In this document: piece by piece, positions 47,940 through 59,475 of the stretch | Position numbering within the stretch: the stretch's first letter is position 1 | Layout: every line of letters begins with the position of its first letter | Source of the DNA: Zoroaster sp. YZ-2022 | Taxonomy: Eukaryota; Echinodermata; Asteroidea; Forcipulatida; Zoroasteridae | Direction of reading: 5' to 3' | Length of the DNA stretch: 64,000 bases | Assembly (NCBI GenBank): GCA_029582265.1 | Contig: CM055830.1 | Location: forward strand, 25,823,619-25,887,618 | The notes under the pieces: model-generated | Seen by the model: the letters and a program-made list of their open reading frames with translations, nothing else | What the model was told of the DNA's origin: nothing | Databases searched by the model: none | Program-made: the position numbers and the translations under genes

Positions 47940-49310
47940 GTTCAGGTTGTAGCTTCACCACAAGACCTTTTGACCCGTCTGTTTATGAATGGCGGATAAG
48001 CTGTGAGATAAATACCACGTGAATTAAGGATGTATTCCACACAGCACCAGACAACGTTTTTAGAATGGGGATACGTTAGATAACGACCATGACATTTAGA
48101 GTTTTCCCAACGCCATTTGACAACTGTTGGTTTATGAATGGTGATTAGCGGGCAGATAACAGTAACCATGTACAGTTTAGATGCATTCACCAGCACCATT
48201 TGACAACCGTCTGTTTATGAATGGTGGATTAGTGTGAGATAACAGTACGTGTAGTTTAGATGAATTCACCACAAGTACCATTTGACAACTGTCGCAGAAG
48301 GGCGGTTTAAGTTGCAGATAACAGTACCGTACAGTTTGATGCATTCACCACAGTACCATTTGAAAACCCTCTGTTTATGAATGTGGATTAGCTGCGATAA
48401 AGAAATGTAATGAGTTTAGATGCTTCCCACTGTACCTTTGGACAACGCCCCTGTTTAAATGGCGGATAAGCCTTGCAGAAAACCAGTACGTGTACATTTA
48501 GATGCATTCACCAACTACCATTTAAACTGTCTGTTACAATGGTGGTTTACAGCGAAAAGTACCCTAAGTTTGATGGCTTTAAAATGCACCAGACAAGGGT
48601 ACAGTCTGTTAGAGGGGATTATTGATAACAGCTACCATTTGGACAACGTCGTTTATGGAAGGTGAAAGCGTGTAACAGCTCACAGACCAAGTTTGATGTT
48701 AACAGTACCAGACCCGTCTGTTTATGAAGGGTATACCTGTGAGATAACAGTACCTACGATAGTTTAGATGATTCACCACACAGTCCCATTGAAAACCCGT
48801 CTGTTTATGAATGGGGGATTAGCTGTGCAGATAACAGTCCCGTGTATTAGATGCATTCACCACATACCTTTTGACAACTGTCTGTTTATGAATGGTGGAT
48901 TAGCTGTGAGATAACAGACCATGTAAGTTTAGATGCATTCCCCAAACAGTACCATTTGACAACCGTTCGTTTATGAATGGGGTTTAAGCTGTGCAGAAAA
49001 CAGACCATTTTAAAGGTTTAGATGCATTCACCACACAGTACCATTTGACAACTGTCTGTTTATGAATGGGGATAAGTTGGCAGATAACAGACTAATGCAG
49101 TTTAATGCATTCACCACACAGTACCATTTGACAACTGTCTGTTTATGAATGGTGGATTAGTTTGTAGATAACAGCACCGTACGGTTTAGATGCATTCACC
49201 ACACAGACCATTTGAAAACCCGTCTGTTTATGAATGGTGGATTAGCTGTGTAGATAACAGCCCCGCACGGTTTAGATGCATTCCCCACACAGTACCATTG
49301 TGTATGATTG
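47940..49310. repeat. 85-bp minisatellite, about 16 copies
   Basis: The unit contains TTTATGAATGGTGGATTAGC, then TGTGAGATAACAGTACC, TTTAGATGCATTCACCAC and CAGTACCATTTGACAACTG. Units recur every 85 bp in the cleanest part (49142 and 49227). Copies at the left end are heavily scrambled by small indels. There is no gene. Confidence 0.9.
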
Positions 49311-49548
49311 TATATCATCCATTTTACCTTTGAAAAAACCCTGCTAGCTTCAAAATGTAAGGCCAGTAACCATTTTTTTTTTTATCTTAAAATACAGTAA
49401 GCTTTATGGAAAATTCCTCTGTTTTTTTTCTTGGTATCAAATTTATATAATAATAATAAGTTAACTGTGCAGTCCATGTGACCCTTTCATATTTTTCCTC
49501 AAAATACTAAAAATATACTATTGATTTTATTTATTCTGTGACAGTGAA

Positions 49549-50157
49549 TCAGAGATACAGGTAGATGGGAAATTTTTCCCTCAACCCAGACATGGTTCCC
49601 CAAACGGTTCCAGAAAACAGTTCAGGGTAAGGGAAAATTGAGACCCCCAAATTGCCAAAACTAAAACCGACAGAATTAGTGAATTTGGGAGTTTCAACCC
49701 CATACACTGTCTGGGGCTGTTGATGGCGCATGTCGAATATCTGTTGATCAAGGGCAGCAAGTGGTTGCAGGCATTTTTTCAGTTGAACCCCCAGGCTGGG
49801 CAGGGGAGCAAACATTTGGAGTACAATCTGTGGTGTGGGGCACAGCATGCTGGCACACTCATGAGGTAACAGACTTTTGATTTTACCAGTGGGTGTATCG
49901 AATATGCAAAGACAATGTTCATCACTGTTTACTTCCAGGAAGAGATCGCACCCGTGATTGATCGTTACGCCGCGATCCTGTACGCCCTCTTGGAACATAA
50001 CTTTAAAGTCAGGAGGGCGACGACAGAGAACGGAAATCTTCAGCATTATTTTGTGTAGATAACTTTGGGTTAGACACAACTTATGGGCAACTTGGGTCTG
50101 ATACGGAGTACAGTGTTTAATGACAGATGATTTAGGGAAATTTTTAGAAATGCCCAC
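49549..50157 (-). CDS. Unrecognised 202-codon ORF, possible exon
   Basis: An open frame of 609 bp with coding-like composition between about 50060 and 49590. Readable stretches include KISVLCRRPPDFKVMFQEG, GCDLFLEVNSDEHCLCIFDT and QQIFDMRHQQPQTVYGVETP. There is no signal peptide or obvious transmembrane helix. A stop precedes the ATG by ten codons. No neighbouring exon or transposon frame could be linked to it, and the surroundings are minisatellites. I do not recognise a family. It may be an exon of a host gene, a retrocopy, or part of an uncharacterised transposon. Confidence 0.4.
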   Translation of the reverse strand: MGISKNFPKSSVIKHCTPYQTQVAHKLCLTQSYLHKIMLKISVLCRRPPDFKVMFQEGVQDRGVTINHGCDLFLEVNSDEHCLCIFDTPTGKIKSLLPHECASMLCPTPQIVLQMFAPLPSLGVQLKKCLQPLAALDQQIFDMRHQQPQTVYGVETPKFTNSVGFSFGNLGVSIFPYPELFSGTVWGTMSGLREKFPIYLYL

Positions 50158-50209
50158 ATGTAGAACTTAATAAGATTAAATGTTGCAAACTACTTTACAT
50201 TAACCCTAA

Positions 50210-50365
50210 CTCCCTAGGCCCATTTGCTTACACATAATCTGGGAAACCTTCCTAACCCTAGGGCCCATTTGGCTTACACATTAATCTGAATCCTCCCCCC
50301 AGGCCCACTTTGCTTACACATAACCTGAATCCTCCAACTCCTAGGGCCACTTGCTTACACAATGA
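50210..50365. repeat. Four-copy tandem repeat, about 43 bp
   Basis: Copies begin AGGCCCATTTGCTTACACAT, with variants at about 50215, 50262, 50302 and 50344, and share AATCCTCC spacers. Confidence 0.7.
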
Positions 50366-50521
50366 ACTCCATTGTAGAGCACATTGAACAGATCACATGT
50401 GACGCATATTTCGGACCCTCCTGCATGATGGAGCAATAAACAGTGTCACTGACCCAAGCACTGACCTTTCAATCACACAACAAAAATGGATGTACATGTT
50501 TATGGAAAGGAGATGTATTAT

Positions 50522-50585
50522 TCCAATCCTCCAAAATCCTTCACTTTTGCAAAGTGGATTTTGGAGGATTTGGAAGGTTAGGGCT
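50522..50585. repeat. Hairpin-forming inverted repeat
   Basis: AATCCTCCAAAATCC is followed after TTCACTTTTGCAAAGT by GGATTTTGGAGGATT. A related, degraded copy lies at about 50695-50760. No gene is seen between 50366 and 51590. Confidence 0.7.
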
Positions 50586-51355
50586 AACTTGAAAACATGA
50601 TAAGTATTTTGTATTTATTTGACAAACAAAGGTGTTTTTGATGATAAATAACAATGCTTCAAAATCTTTACTTAAGCAAAAAACATGTAGCATGATTCCT
50701 CAACCCCCCAAAAAGCTTCACTTTAGCAAAGAGGATTTGAGGATTGGGAAGGTCAGGGTTAAAAATAAATTTACAAAGACAATTTGTATAGTATGTGGTG
50801 TCATTGGCCATAAAGATGGTCATTTTGTGTGTAATATCAATTCAACATTTCTTTAAAAGATACTAACATCCTTAATGAAACTTATTTGTAAGAGGAATAA
50901 CAAGACTCAAAAGTCTACATGCATATCACAACATAAACAAAATATTAAATTGATTTTGTTTTGGGTCATCTTTTGTATTTCACCTTTCCAGCCCTCATCG
51001 CTCGCATGTTCTGTTCTTCCCCTCAGTGGTAATAAGGACTTTGAACCCCTTTGCAGACACATGAGTATTACACTTTGGAAATTATTCCATTAATTTTACC
51101 CCAAACGATAGCACCCAGAACAAATCAACTTTACACTATAGGTTGGTGAATTTAAAGATTTTTTCATAGATGTGGAAGCACGATAATTTGTGAGGTTTTG
51201 TGAAATACAGGCGACTGGTGGGTTTGAAATAGATCTTTCCGCAGCGGAGACAATTTAACCTTCGACATCGATATTCCCACATAGCAGCGGGTTCGTATAG
51301 TTGTAACATTTAAATTTTTCTGAAAAAAACCAAATCACTTTTTCAACAGAAGATA

Positions 51356-51418
51356 CCCTAATCTTGATTAAACACCTGTGATTACAACAACCCACAGGTG
51401 TTAGGCCAAGGATTAGGG
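51356..51418. repeat. Inverted repeat, possible MITE relic
   Basis: CCCTAATC and AACACCTGTG on the left pair with CACAGGTGTT and GATTAGGG on the right, around a loop of about 11 bp. Confidence 0.55.
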
Positions 51419-51590
51419 GTGTTCGTGCAATTTAAAATCCAAATATATTTCGGGTTTTGATATTTTCAGAAAAGTTAGAGGACACTTTTTGGGAATAATA
51501 AGGTTGGGGAAAATTTTTCCGACGAAGAATTTCACCAACCTATTTTATCGCGAACCCGCTGTATATGGGATTCTAGCCGGCCAATTGTCA

Positions 51591-51740
51591 TCGGCAGCTC
51601 GGTGGTCGAGAGGGTTTAAAACGCCCGCACTAGTAAAGGAGTGTGGGTTCGAACCGCCCAGTCGTGTAGTTTTTCCCGACACCGGAGAGCATGAGTCAGT
51701 CTATACACACGCCGGTGTAGGCAAAATTAAATCAACTTAT
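51591..51740 (+). mobile_element. tRNA-like SINE head or tRNA relic
   Basis: A box A-like GGTGGTCGAGAGG lies at 51601 and a box B GGGTTCGAACC at 51645, at tRNA-like spacing. The acceptor ends do not pair well and the body is not tRNA-like, so a Pol III SINE head is likelier than a functional tRNA gene. Confidence 0.4.
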
Positions 51741-52005
51741 ACTAAGTAAGTTTGAAATAAAACGTTATCATTTGTTTTGAGAGACTAATAGTGTAGGGTC
51801 TTTATATTATTATGTATATCTTTCTCGCTTGTAATGAAAACAAAGGTTCCTATGTAGCGTTGTAGCCTGCTAAAACCTGTGAAAAGGAGAATGTTTGGTT
51901 TGATGTCGGGGAAAACTCCAGACAAGTTAGAAATTCCATTTATCAGTTTTGACTGAAAAGCCAACCACGTCGCCCTGGGGGGTAGGGGCAAACCCAGGTC
52001 ACAGA

Positions 52006-52505
52006 NNNNNNNNNNNNNNNNNNNNNNNNNNNNNNNNNNNNNNNNNNNNNNNNNNNNNNNNNNNNNNNNNNNNNNNNNNNNNNNNNNNNNNNNNNNNNNN
52101 NNNNNNNNNNNNNNNNNNNNNNNNNNNNNNNNNNNNNNNNNNNNNNNNNNNNNNNNNNNNNNNNNNNNNNNNNNNNNNNNNNNNNNNNNNNNNNNNNNNN
52201 NNNNNNNNNNNNNNNNNNNNNNNNNNNNNNNNNNNNNNNNNNNNNNNNNNNNNNNNNNNNNNNNNNNNNNNNNNNNNNNNNNNNNNNNNNNNNNNNNNNN
52301 NNNNNNNNNNNNNNNNNNNNNNNNNNNNNNNNNNNNNNNNNNNNNNNNNNNNNNNNNNNNNNNNNNNNNNNNNNNNNNNNNNNNNNNNNNNNNNNNNNNN
52401 NNNNNNNNNNNNNNNNNNNNNNNNNNNNNNNNNNNNNNNNNNNNNNNNNNNNNNNNNNNNNNNNNNNNNNNNNNNNNNNNNNNNNNNNNNNNNNNNNNNN
52501 NNNNN
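52006..52505. other. Assembly gap, 500 N
   Basis: Exactly 500 undetermined bases, the usual placeholder length for a scaffold join. The inverted right arm begins about 315 bp beyond it. ORFs crossing it are meaningless. Confidence 0.99.
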
Positions 52506-52636
52506 ATTTAGTCATTTGCAATGTTATGGCTCATTTAATCTTTGTATTTGAGGTGATTGTAAAATTACTTTCACTTTGCAAAAAGAAAGTCCACAATTGT
52601 ATGGTAAAAAAAACAGGTCCCCGTTGGCAGGTCTAT

Positions 52637-52818
52637 ACCAGTATGTGTGTATGTGTGTATGTATGTATGTATGTATGTATGTAGGTGTGTATGTATGTAT
52701 GTATGTATGTATGTATGTATGTATGTATGTATGTATGTATGTATGTATGTATGTATGTATGTATGTACGTACGTATGTATGTACGTACGTACGTACGTAT
52801 GTATGTATGTATGTATGT
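52637..52818. repeat. (GTAT)n microsatellite
   Basis: About 180 bp of GTAT with scattered GTGT and GTAC variants. It marks the inner end of the inverted homology and occupies the position of the (TA)n run in L. Confidence 0.95.
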
Positions 52819-53267
52819 AAAGAGTTCCGACAAGTAAGACTTGTGGACTGCAAACACCTGTCTGCCGCCTCGTGTCATTGTGTGTTCCCAGGTTGTATGT
52901 GTAGATACTTGAGGCGGAAGTAGTCCACTGTGATAAAAGTACCATGTCAAGTCGCAGGTAATCTCTCTATACGTGATGGTGCTGTTGATGAAAAGCGCCC
53001 TCTGTGGAATGCCATTTTAGACATGGGAGTATTAAAGATGCATGTTGAGTGTGAATCCTTATTTTTTTGTAATTTTTGGTTTCGTTAAAGGGAATGTACA
53101 ACTTTTGAAATTACCCGATGACAAAATTGTTAGCCAAAACATAGCTTCTGTCTGGATTGCTTTTATTTAGGAAAAAACACGAAACATGTGCACATTTTAA
53201 AAACTTTTCTCATGACTCAGTGTACTCCACATTGAGCTGAAATGTTCACAGATTGATTATTTAAATG

Positions 53268-54962
53268 TATGTATATCTTGATTCAAAAAGAGTAAGCATA
53301 CTCATAGAAGCAGTTTTGCCAACATTACCAATGATGTACCTTGTATGTATATCTTGATTCAAAGAGAGTAAGCATACTCATAGAAGCAGTTTTGCCAACA
53401 TTACCAATGCTGTACCTTGTATGTATATCTTGATTCAAAGAGTAAGCATACTCACAGAAGCAGTTTTGCCAACATTACCAATGATGTACCTTGTATGTAT
53501 ATCTTGATTCAAAGAGAGTAAGCGTACTCATAGAAGCAGTTTGGCCAACATTACCAATGTTGTACCTTGTATGTATACTGTATCTTGATTCAAAGAGAGT
53601 AAGCATACTCATAGAAGCAGTTTGGCCAACATTACCAATGATGTACCTTGTATGTATATCTTGATTCAAAGAGAGTAAGCATACTCATAGAAGCAGTTTA
53701 GCCAACATTACCAATGATGTACCTTGTATGTATATCTTGATTCAAAGAGAGTAAGCGTACTCATAGAAGCAGTTTTGCCAACATTACCAATGATGTACCT
53801 TGTATGTATATCTTGATTCAAAGAGAGTAAGCGTACTCATAGAAGCAGTTTGCCAACATTACCAATGTTGTACCTTGTATGTATATCTTGATTCAAAGAG
53901 AGTAAGCGTACTATAGAAGCAGTTTTGGCCAACATTACCAATGTTGTACCTTGTATGTATATCTTGATTCAAAGAGAGTAAGCGTACTCATAGAAGCAGT
54001 TTGCCAACATTACCAATGATGTACCTTGTATGTATATCTTGATTCAAAGAGAGTAAGCGTACTCATGAAGCAGTTTGGCCAACATTACCAATGTTGTACC
54101 TTTGTATGTATATCTTGATTCAAAGAGAGTAAGCGTACTCATAGAAGCAGTTTGGCCAACATTACCAATGTTGTACTTGTATGTATACTGTATCTTGATT
54201 CAAAGAGAGCAGCACTCCATAGAAGCAGTTTGGCCAACATTACCAATGATGTACCTTGTATGTATATCTTGATTCAAAGAGAGTAAGCACTCATAGAAGC
54301 AGTTTAGCCAACATTACCAATGACGTACCTTGTATGTATATCTTGATTCAAAGAGAGTAAGCGTACTCATAGAAGCAGTTTGGCCAACATTACCAATGAT
54401 GTACCTTGTATGTATATCTTGATTCAAAGAGAGTAAGCATACTCATAGAAGCAGTTTTGCCAACATTACCAATGTTGTACCTGGTATGTATATCTTGATT
54501 CAAAGAGAGTAAGCGTACTCATAGAAGCAGTTTGGCCAACATTACCAATGATGTACCTTGTATGTATATCTTGATTCAAAGAGAGTAAGCATACTCATAG
54601 AAGCAGTTTAGCCAACATGACCAATGATGTACCTTGTATGTATATCTTGATTCAAAGAGAGTAAGCATACTCATAGAAGCAGTTTGGCCAACATTACCAA
54701 TGTTGTACCTGGTATGTATATCTTGATTCAAAGAGAGTAAGCGTAGAAGCAGTTTGGCCAACATTACCAATGTTGTACCTTGTATGTATATCTTGATTCA
54801 AAGAGAGTAAGCGTACTCATAGAAGCAGTTTGGCCAACATTACCAATGTTGTACCTTGTATGTATGTCTTGATTCAAAGAGAGTAAGCATACTCATAGAA
54901 GCAGTTTGGCCAACATTACCAATGATGTACCTTGTATGTATATCTTGATTCAAAGAGAGTAA
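53268..54962 (-). repeat. 76-bp satellite array, about 22 copies (R)
   Basis: Well-ordered copies of GTATATCTTGATTCAAAGAG, then AGTAAGCATACTCATAGAAG and CCAACATTACCAATG. It is inverted relative to L and M, and about 3.5 times longer than in L. Confidence 0.95.
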
Positions 54963-55820
54963 ACGTCGACGACAGTGAATATATATATATAAAATAATCT
55001 ACAAAACCTAATTAACTAAAATGATGATTTGTTGAATGTAAACATGTAATCCTCTGGCAAATAGCTATTGATATCTATTATTAAGAAAATAATAATATCC
55101 TTATTCTTTTATCATTTCTGCTATTTTAATTTTCCAACACGAGTTTGATCATAATTTTATACCAATTATACAATTATGTATTTAAGTGACATAATGTTTA
55201 TTCGAATAATATGCTAAAATTGTATATGCAAACAAAACCAACCCGGCCTTTCGAATAAAAATATACTGAGATGCAATAGAAACTTACCATTTGTTTGGAA
55301 TAGCATAAAACTGTAATGGTTCAAAATAAGACAACACAACAATTTGGATTAGAAATGTTGGCATTTTATTGAGGAAATGTCCACGTTTTGTCCACTGTAC
55401 TCGATCCCATCTGTATCCACTTCACCGCGAGTGCACATATTACATTTGTGCATTGTGATTACTGATAATTTAAGGTCGAAAAAGTGGTAAGTTTCTATTG
55501 CGTCTCAGTATAGTTTATAACTCGAGTATTAAGATAAAGCTGGTTAAGGGTGCGATTTGATTAAAATTCATTCTGCAAAGTAAAATTCTTGAGTGAAGTG
55601 TTTTTATTCCATGTTAAAGTCTACTAATTATTACACGATTCACGCTGTGTATGCATAGGGCCAAAGTCATAAAACTAAGGAGGTAACAATTTGTGTGATT
55701 TTATTTACCACAGACCCATGTGGGTCTATGGACGATAACGGACCCATGAGTACTTCGGTGTTTATCCTGTGGCAAAGACCACGCGAACAAACTGGTTTTT
55801 CCTTTGAAAGCTCTGTTTAA

Positions 55821-56030
55821 AGGAAGGTATATACCTGATTAACCGAAAGCTTACATGTATGAAGTTGGTCAAGATACCAATCATCCTGACAAATGATTGT
55901 CTGAAGTGGGAAACACAAACAAATGTGCACATTTTCAAAAAGTAAATTAATCGACGGCTGTTTGCTCTGAGAATTTTCTTGAATGCTATTTTAAACTCTT
56001 CTCCAAAGAGCATGACCAATGTACCTTCCT
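55821..56030. mobile_element. 210-bp MITE flanked by TTAA (piggyBac-like)
   Basis: The termini are AGGAAGGTATATACC and, inverted, AGGAAGGTACATTGG, with TTAA at 55817-55820 and 56031-56034. The TTAA duplication is the hallmark of piggyBac. There is no ORF. The L copy (13689-13882) has lost one end. Confidence 0.7.
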
Positions 56031-56373
56031 TTAATGGAGATGGCAGAGAGTTTAGGAACTGTGAACAAGTTTGAGTTGACCTACATAATGATATTCACCT
56101 TTAACATATACAATTATAATATTTACAGCTTTTGGTTTTGATATGTAAATATATTGAGTAAATCTTGACAAAGGTTAGTTGACACTGAATAACTGCATAC
56201 AGCATGCATGTCTTATTTCTTGTTCTGATGTCAAAGGTCACCTAAGTATAATGTGATACAGTTTTAAAAACACATAGAGCACAAGGAGGTCTGCAAATAA
56301 AGTAATGGTACTGTTATGTATATGAACCATACAACAATGTTTTCAGTCCAAATAACAGTTTTGTATTTTTATC

Positions 56374-56601
56374 TATACATAACAGCAAAAGAAACGTCAC
56401 CCCTAAATTTTGTTAAGTAATTATATTATTAAACATAATAAATATACAATGTTAGGATGGTTGGCTGCCAGGTCAACCAAATTTGCTACATTGTGTTCGT
56501 GTTACACTCCATACTCATATTCTTCATTAAACAAATTATATTAATTATAAAATAAAAATAATAAATATTTTAGGGGTGACGTTTCTTTGCTGTTTTGTAT
56601 A
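56374..56601. mobile_element. Foldback-family element, monomer form
   Basis: 228 bp with TATACATAACAGCAAAAG at one end and its inverse at the other. It is the homologue of the dimeric copy at 12922-13345. Confidence 0.75.
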
Positions 56602-57283
56602 TTAATTTACATTTCACTTTAAAGCCAGGTTACACTTTTCGTACAATGTCTGTAAATGCATCGGTACTTTATAGACGATGACATCACAATGTTTAAAAAA
56701 AAAGAGCCCCAAAGGTTAAACTGCGCTGGGCACAAAACGTACGCTGGTCTGTGACAAGAAAACTATAAAATCTGATATTTTGATTTATTTTTGAATAAGG
56801 CACTAACATTGCATCTCAAATTTTATTCATCTGAAAATAATACAATTAATTGATCATTGTCGGTAATGTTATGTGGAGAAGTACAAACTCTGCATACAAA
56901 TTACACACTAACTACTTTAAAGGTGACTCGAAGTGTAAACATGGTCTATAAGGATCAAGATATACATATAAACACATTTAGCAATGAAACATTCACTTTA
57001 TAAATATCTATAATTTGTTGGATCAATTTCTTTCTTTCTTTGTTACATTTATTTACCCAGGGTATGCCCAAACAGTCAACATATTTTCATAGGGGCCCAT
57101 ACATACAATTAAAACACATTAAAATAATTGGGGTGTTAAAAAAAATCACCATGGTGTTTATATTTGGCGACATGCTCAATATGAACACCGCATTTTTTGC
57201 AGTGTAGAATGTACATGACATCATTTGTTTACAAAAACCCATAAATGTCAAATTGTAACTGTGTTGAATAGGCCGTGTTAAAA

Positions 57284-57550
57284 AGCGATGGCCATGTGAA
57301 GATAGCGATGGCCATGTGAAGACAGCGATGGCCTATGTGAAGACAGCGATGGCCATGTATGAAGACAGCGATGGCCATGTGCAGACAGCGATGGCCATGT
57401 GAAGATAGCGATGGCCATGTGAAGATAGCGATGGCCGTATGTGAAGATAGCGATGGCCATGTGAAGATAGCGATGGCCATGGTGAAGATGCAGATGGCCA
57501 TGTGAAGATATTGATGGCCATGTGAAGATAGCGATGGCCATGTGAAGATT
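57284..57550. repeat. 20-21 bp minisatellite, 13 copies
   Basis: GCGATGGCCATGTGAAGATA repeated 13 times with small variants. It occupies the place of the 5.3 kb L-specific segment. The apparent ORFs are products of the repeat. Confidence 0.95.
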
Positions 57551-58180
57551 AAAATACAGCTTCACTCATATCTTTATGCTCACATACACACTGTTAAGTT
57601 CATCTGACACGTGATTTATTATAATTAATCGACCGATATAAATAGTGTTCGCATGTGTCATGTCCTGACGTTTTCCTCCGGCGCGTATTTCACACGTGGA
57701 AAACCCTCATGTTGCAATCACACTCAGTGGAAATCCCCCAAAATAAGAAATTGCGAAATGGCTGCATTATAAAAAGATACAACCATCGAAATCCTTTTGC
57801 AATTCCTGTGTAGACTCCATTCACGTACGATGTAAAGCACACATCTATCTCCAGCTTTCTGCTTGATGTCTGAAACTGTCGTGATATTTCCTACATTATT
57901 CGTATACATCTGTACTGAGATTGGAGTGACTGATGTGTTGTATCTTGCTGCCACGAATGATGTGGTAAGTATGCATACTTTACAAGTAGCTTTACTGCAA
58001 ATATAGCAAGCAATTGTGCCTATGCGAATCAACTGAAGGGTCAGTGCAATATAGTGCTAATCCACAATCAACTCATTCTGAGATATTGCATTTTAAAGTT
58101 GGGAAAATTCTAACTTCCCAATAGACACAAACTCTTTTATAACGTGTAAAATTGATGTTTGGTTTATTGAGACAGGGCCG

Positions 58181-59475
58181 CACAGTGGGCCAGGGTGAGA
58201 CCAAAACTAAGTTGTCCATTATTTTTTGATGGCATATTACACCCAGATATGTTTTCGTACCTGTATGTCAATGGAAGTGTTTTAAACATTCATGACGTCA
58301 TCAAAATACTGATTTCTGATTGGACTGCGGATAATTTACGCTTCGTTTTAAATTACACTAATTGAGTGTATGTGTTACGGCTGTAAATTATTTTAAGGAT
58401 AAAAGTATCGTTAAACAATTTGATGAAGTTTGTGATTTAAACCATTATACACTATTGGTAATGTTTGTAAAAAAGGTTTCTAAAAAGTATTCTTACTTTC
58501 TTTGAATCAAGATATAGATTAAACAACAAACATGTAAAAGATTTAGTTTATTATGTGTCATTATCCGAGAAAATTATGAAAAATACATTCAGATGTTTCG
58601 TATTCATTCTTATGTTGATTTGTTTTTGTTTCCGGAGGGACAGCAATTATTTTTGGACATTATTTCACTATTTTACTCATTTGATACCACATGAGACCAA
58701 AATATTTCATCCCTGATCAATTTAACACCGATAAGTTTCATGTAGACCTGTGATCATTTTTGTTTTGCGTATTTACCAGTAGGGGCTTACTGACTGAATA
58801 TTACTTTTTAGATGTCTATCTTTCCACTATCATGAATAATGAAGTCCTGTCAGTTTCACTGTGTGGCGCGCGCTGCTCACAGTCGAGTTATGAAAAAAGG
58901 TTCAAAAATGTTGGGATGGGGTTTACAAAAATAGCTACAAAGGTCGCAAGTGGTCGCAGCTAATTTTGGTCAAAATGTTACCGAAAGGTTTAGCTTCAGG
59001 TAAATATAAATTATGAAATTTAAAATGTTTTCATTAAAATGAAAATTTATTTCATAAAAATCAGGAAAAGTGGACTTATGATTAAGTCAAAATTCTTTTG
59101 AACATTCAGAATTTAGGCGGGAATCGGCGGGACAAAAAAGCTATATTTTATAATTTTTTAAACCAAATTTCTCAGTTTTTGCTGATGAAATCAAACAGCT
59201 AATTTACAATCGACTTATTTAAAAAATAGATCATGCACTATATTTACATGACGATAGCTTCTGTCAAAAGCCCACACTGACAATGGTGAATTTATTACCG
59301 GCAACCGGCTTTTTATCAAAATAAATTCCAGTTTTTTGACATTGTAAGGCAGTTTTACACTCATTAAATATTAATTTGACTTTAAATTGTTTATAAAATA
59401 GTAAAAGAAATAAAATCTGGAACATACACAAAAGACCCCTTTTGGCGCACTTTGGTTTCGCCCAGGCCCACTGTG
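58181..59475. mobile_element. RSS-like-terminus transposon, R copy
   Basis: The ends are again CACAGTG, a 12-bp spacer and ACCAAAACT or ACCAAAGTG, facing inward. The perfect 5-bp flank is GGCCG at 58176-58180 and 59476-59480, the complement of the L flank. It is 1295 bp long and lacks the 738 bp present in L. It contains the same diverged satellite monomer at about 58440-58525. No transposase is present. Confidence 0.6.

Noticed and set aside
51591..51670. Functional tRNA gene
   Set aside because: Box A and box B are present, but the acceptor stem does not pair and no anticodon arm is convincing. A SINE head fits better.
51943..52551. 200-codon ORFs over the gap
   Set aside because: Almost wholly N, so no information.
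52524..52950. ORFs of about 105-125 codons on both strands rich in THY/YIH repeats
   Set aside because: They are translations of the (GTAT)n microsatellite.
53475..54770. ORFs through the 76-bp satellite with repeated TLFESRYTYKVHHW
   Set aside because: Repetition of one monomer keeps frames open, and different arrays read on opposite strands. There is no coding evidence.
57229..57565. Three overlapping minus-strand ORFs rich in MAI-FTWPSLSSHGH repeats
   Set aside because: They arise from the 13-copy 20-bp minisatellite, which is open in several frames.
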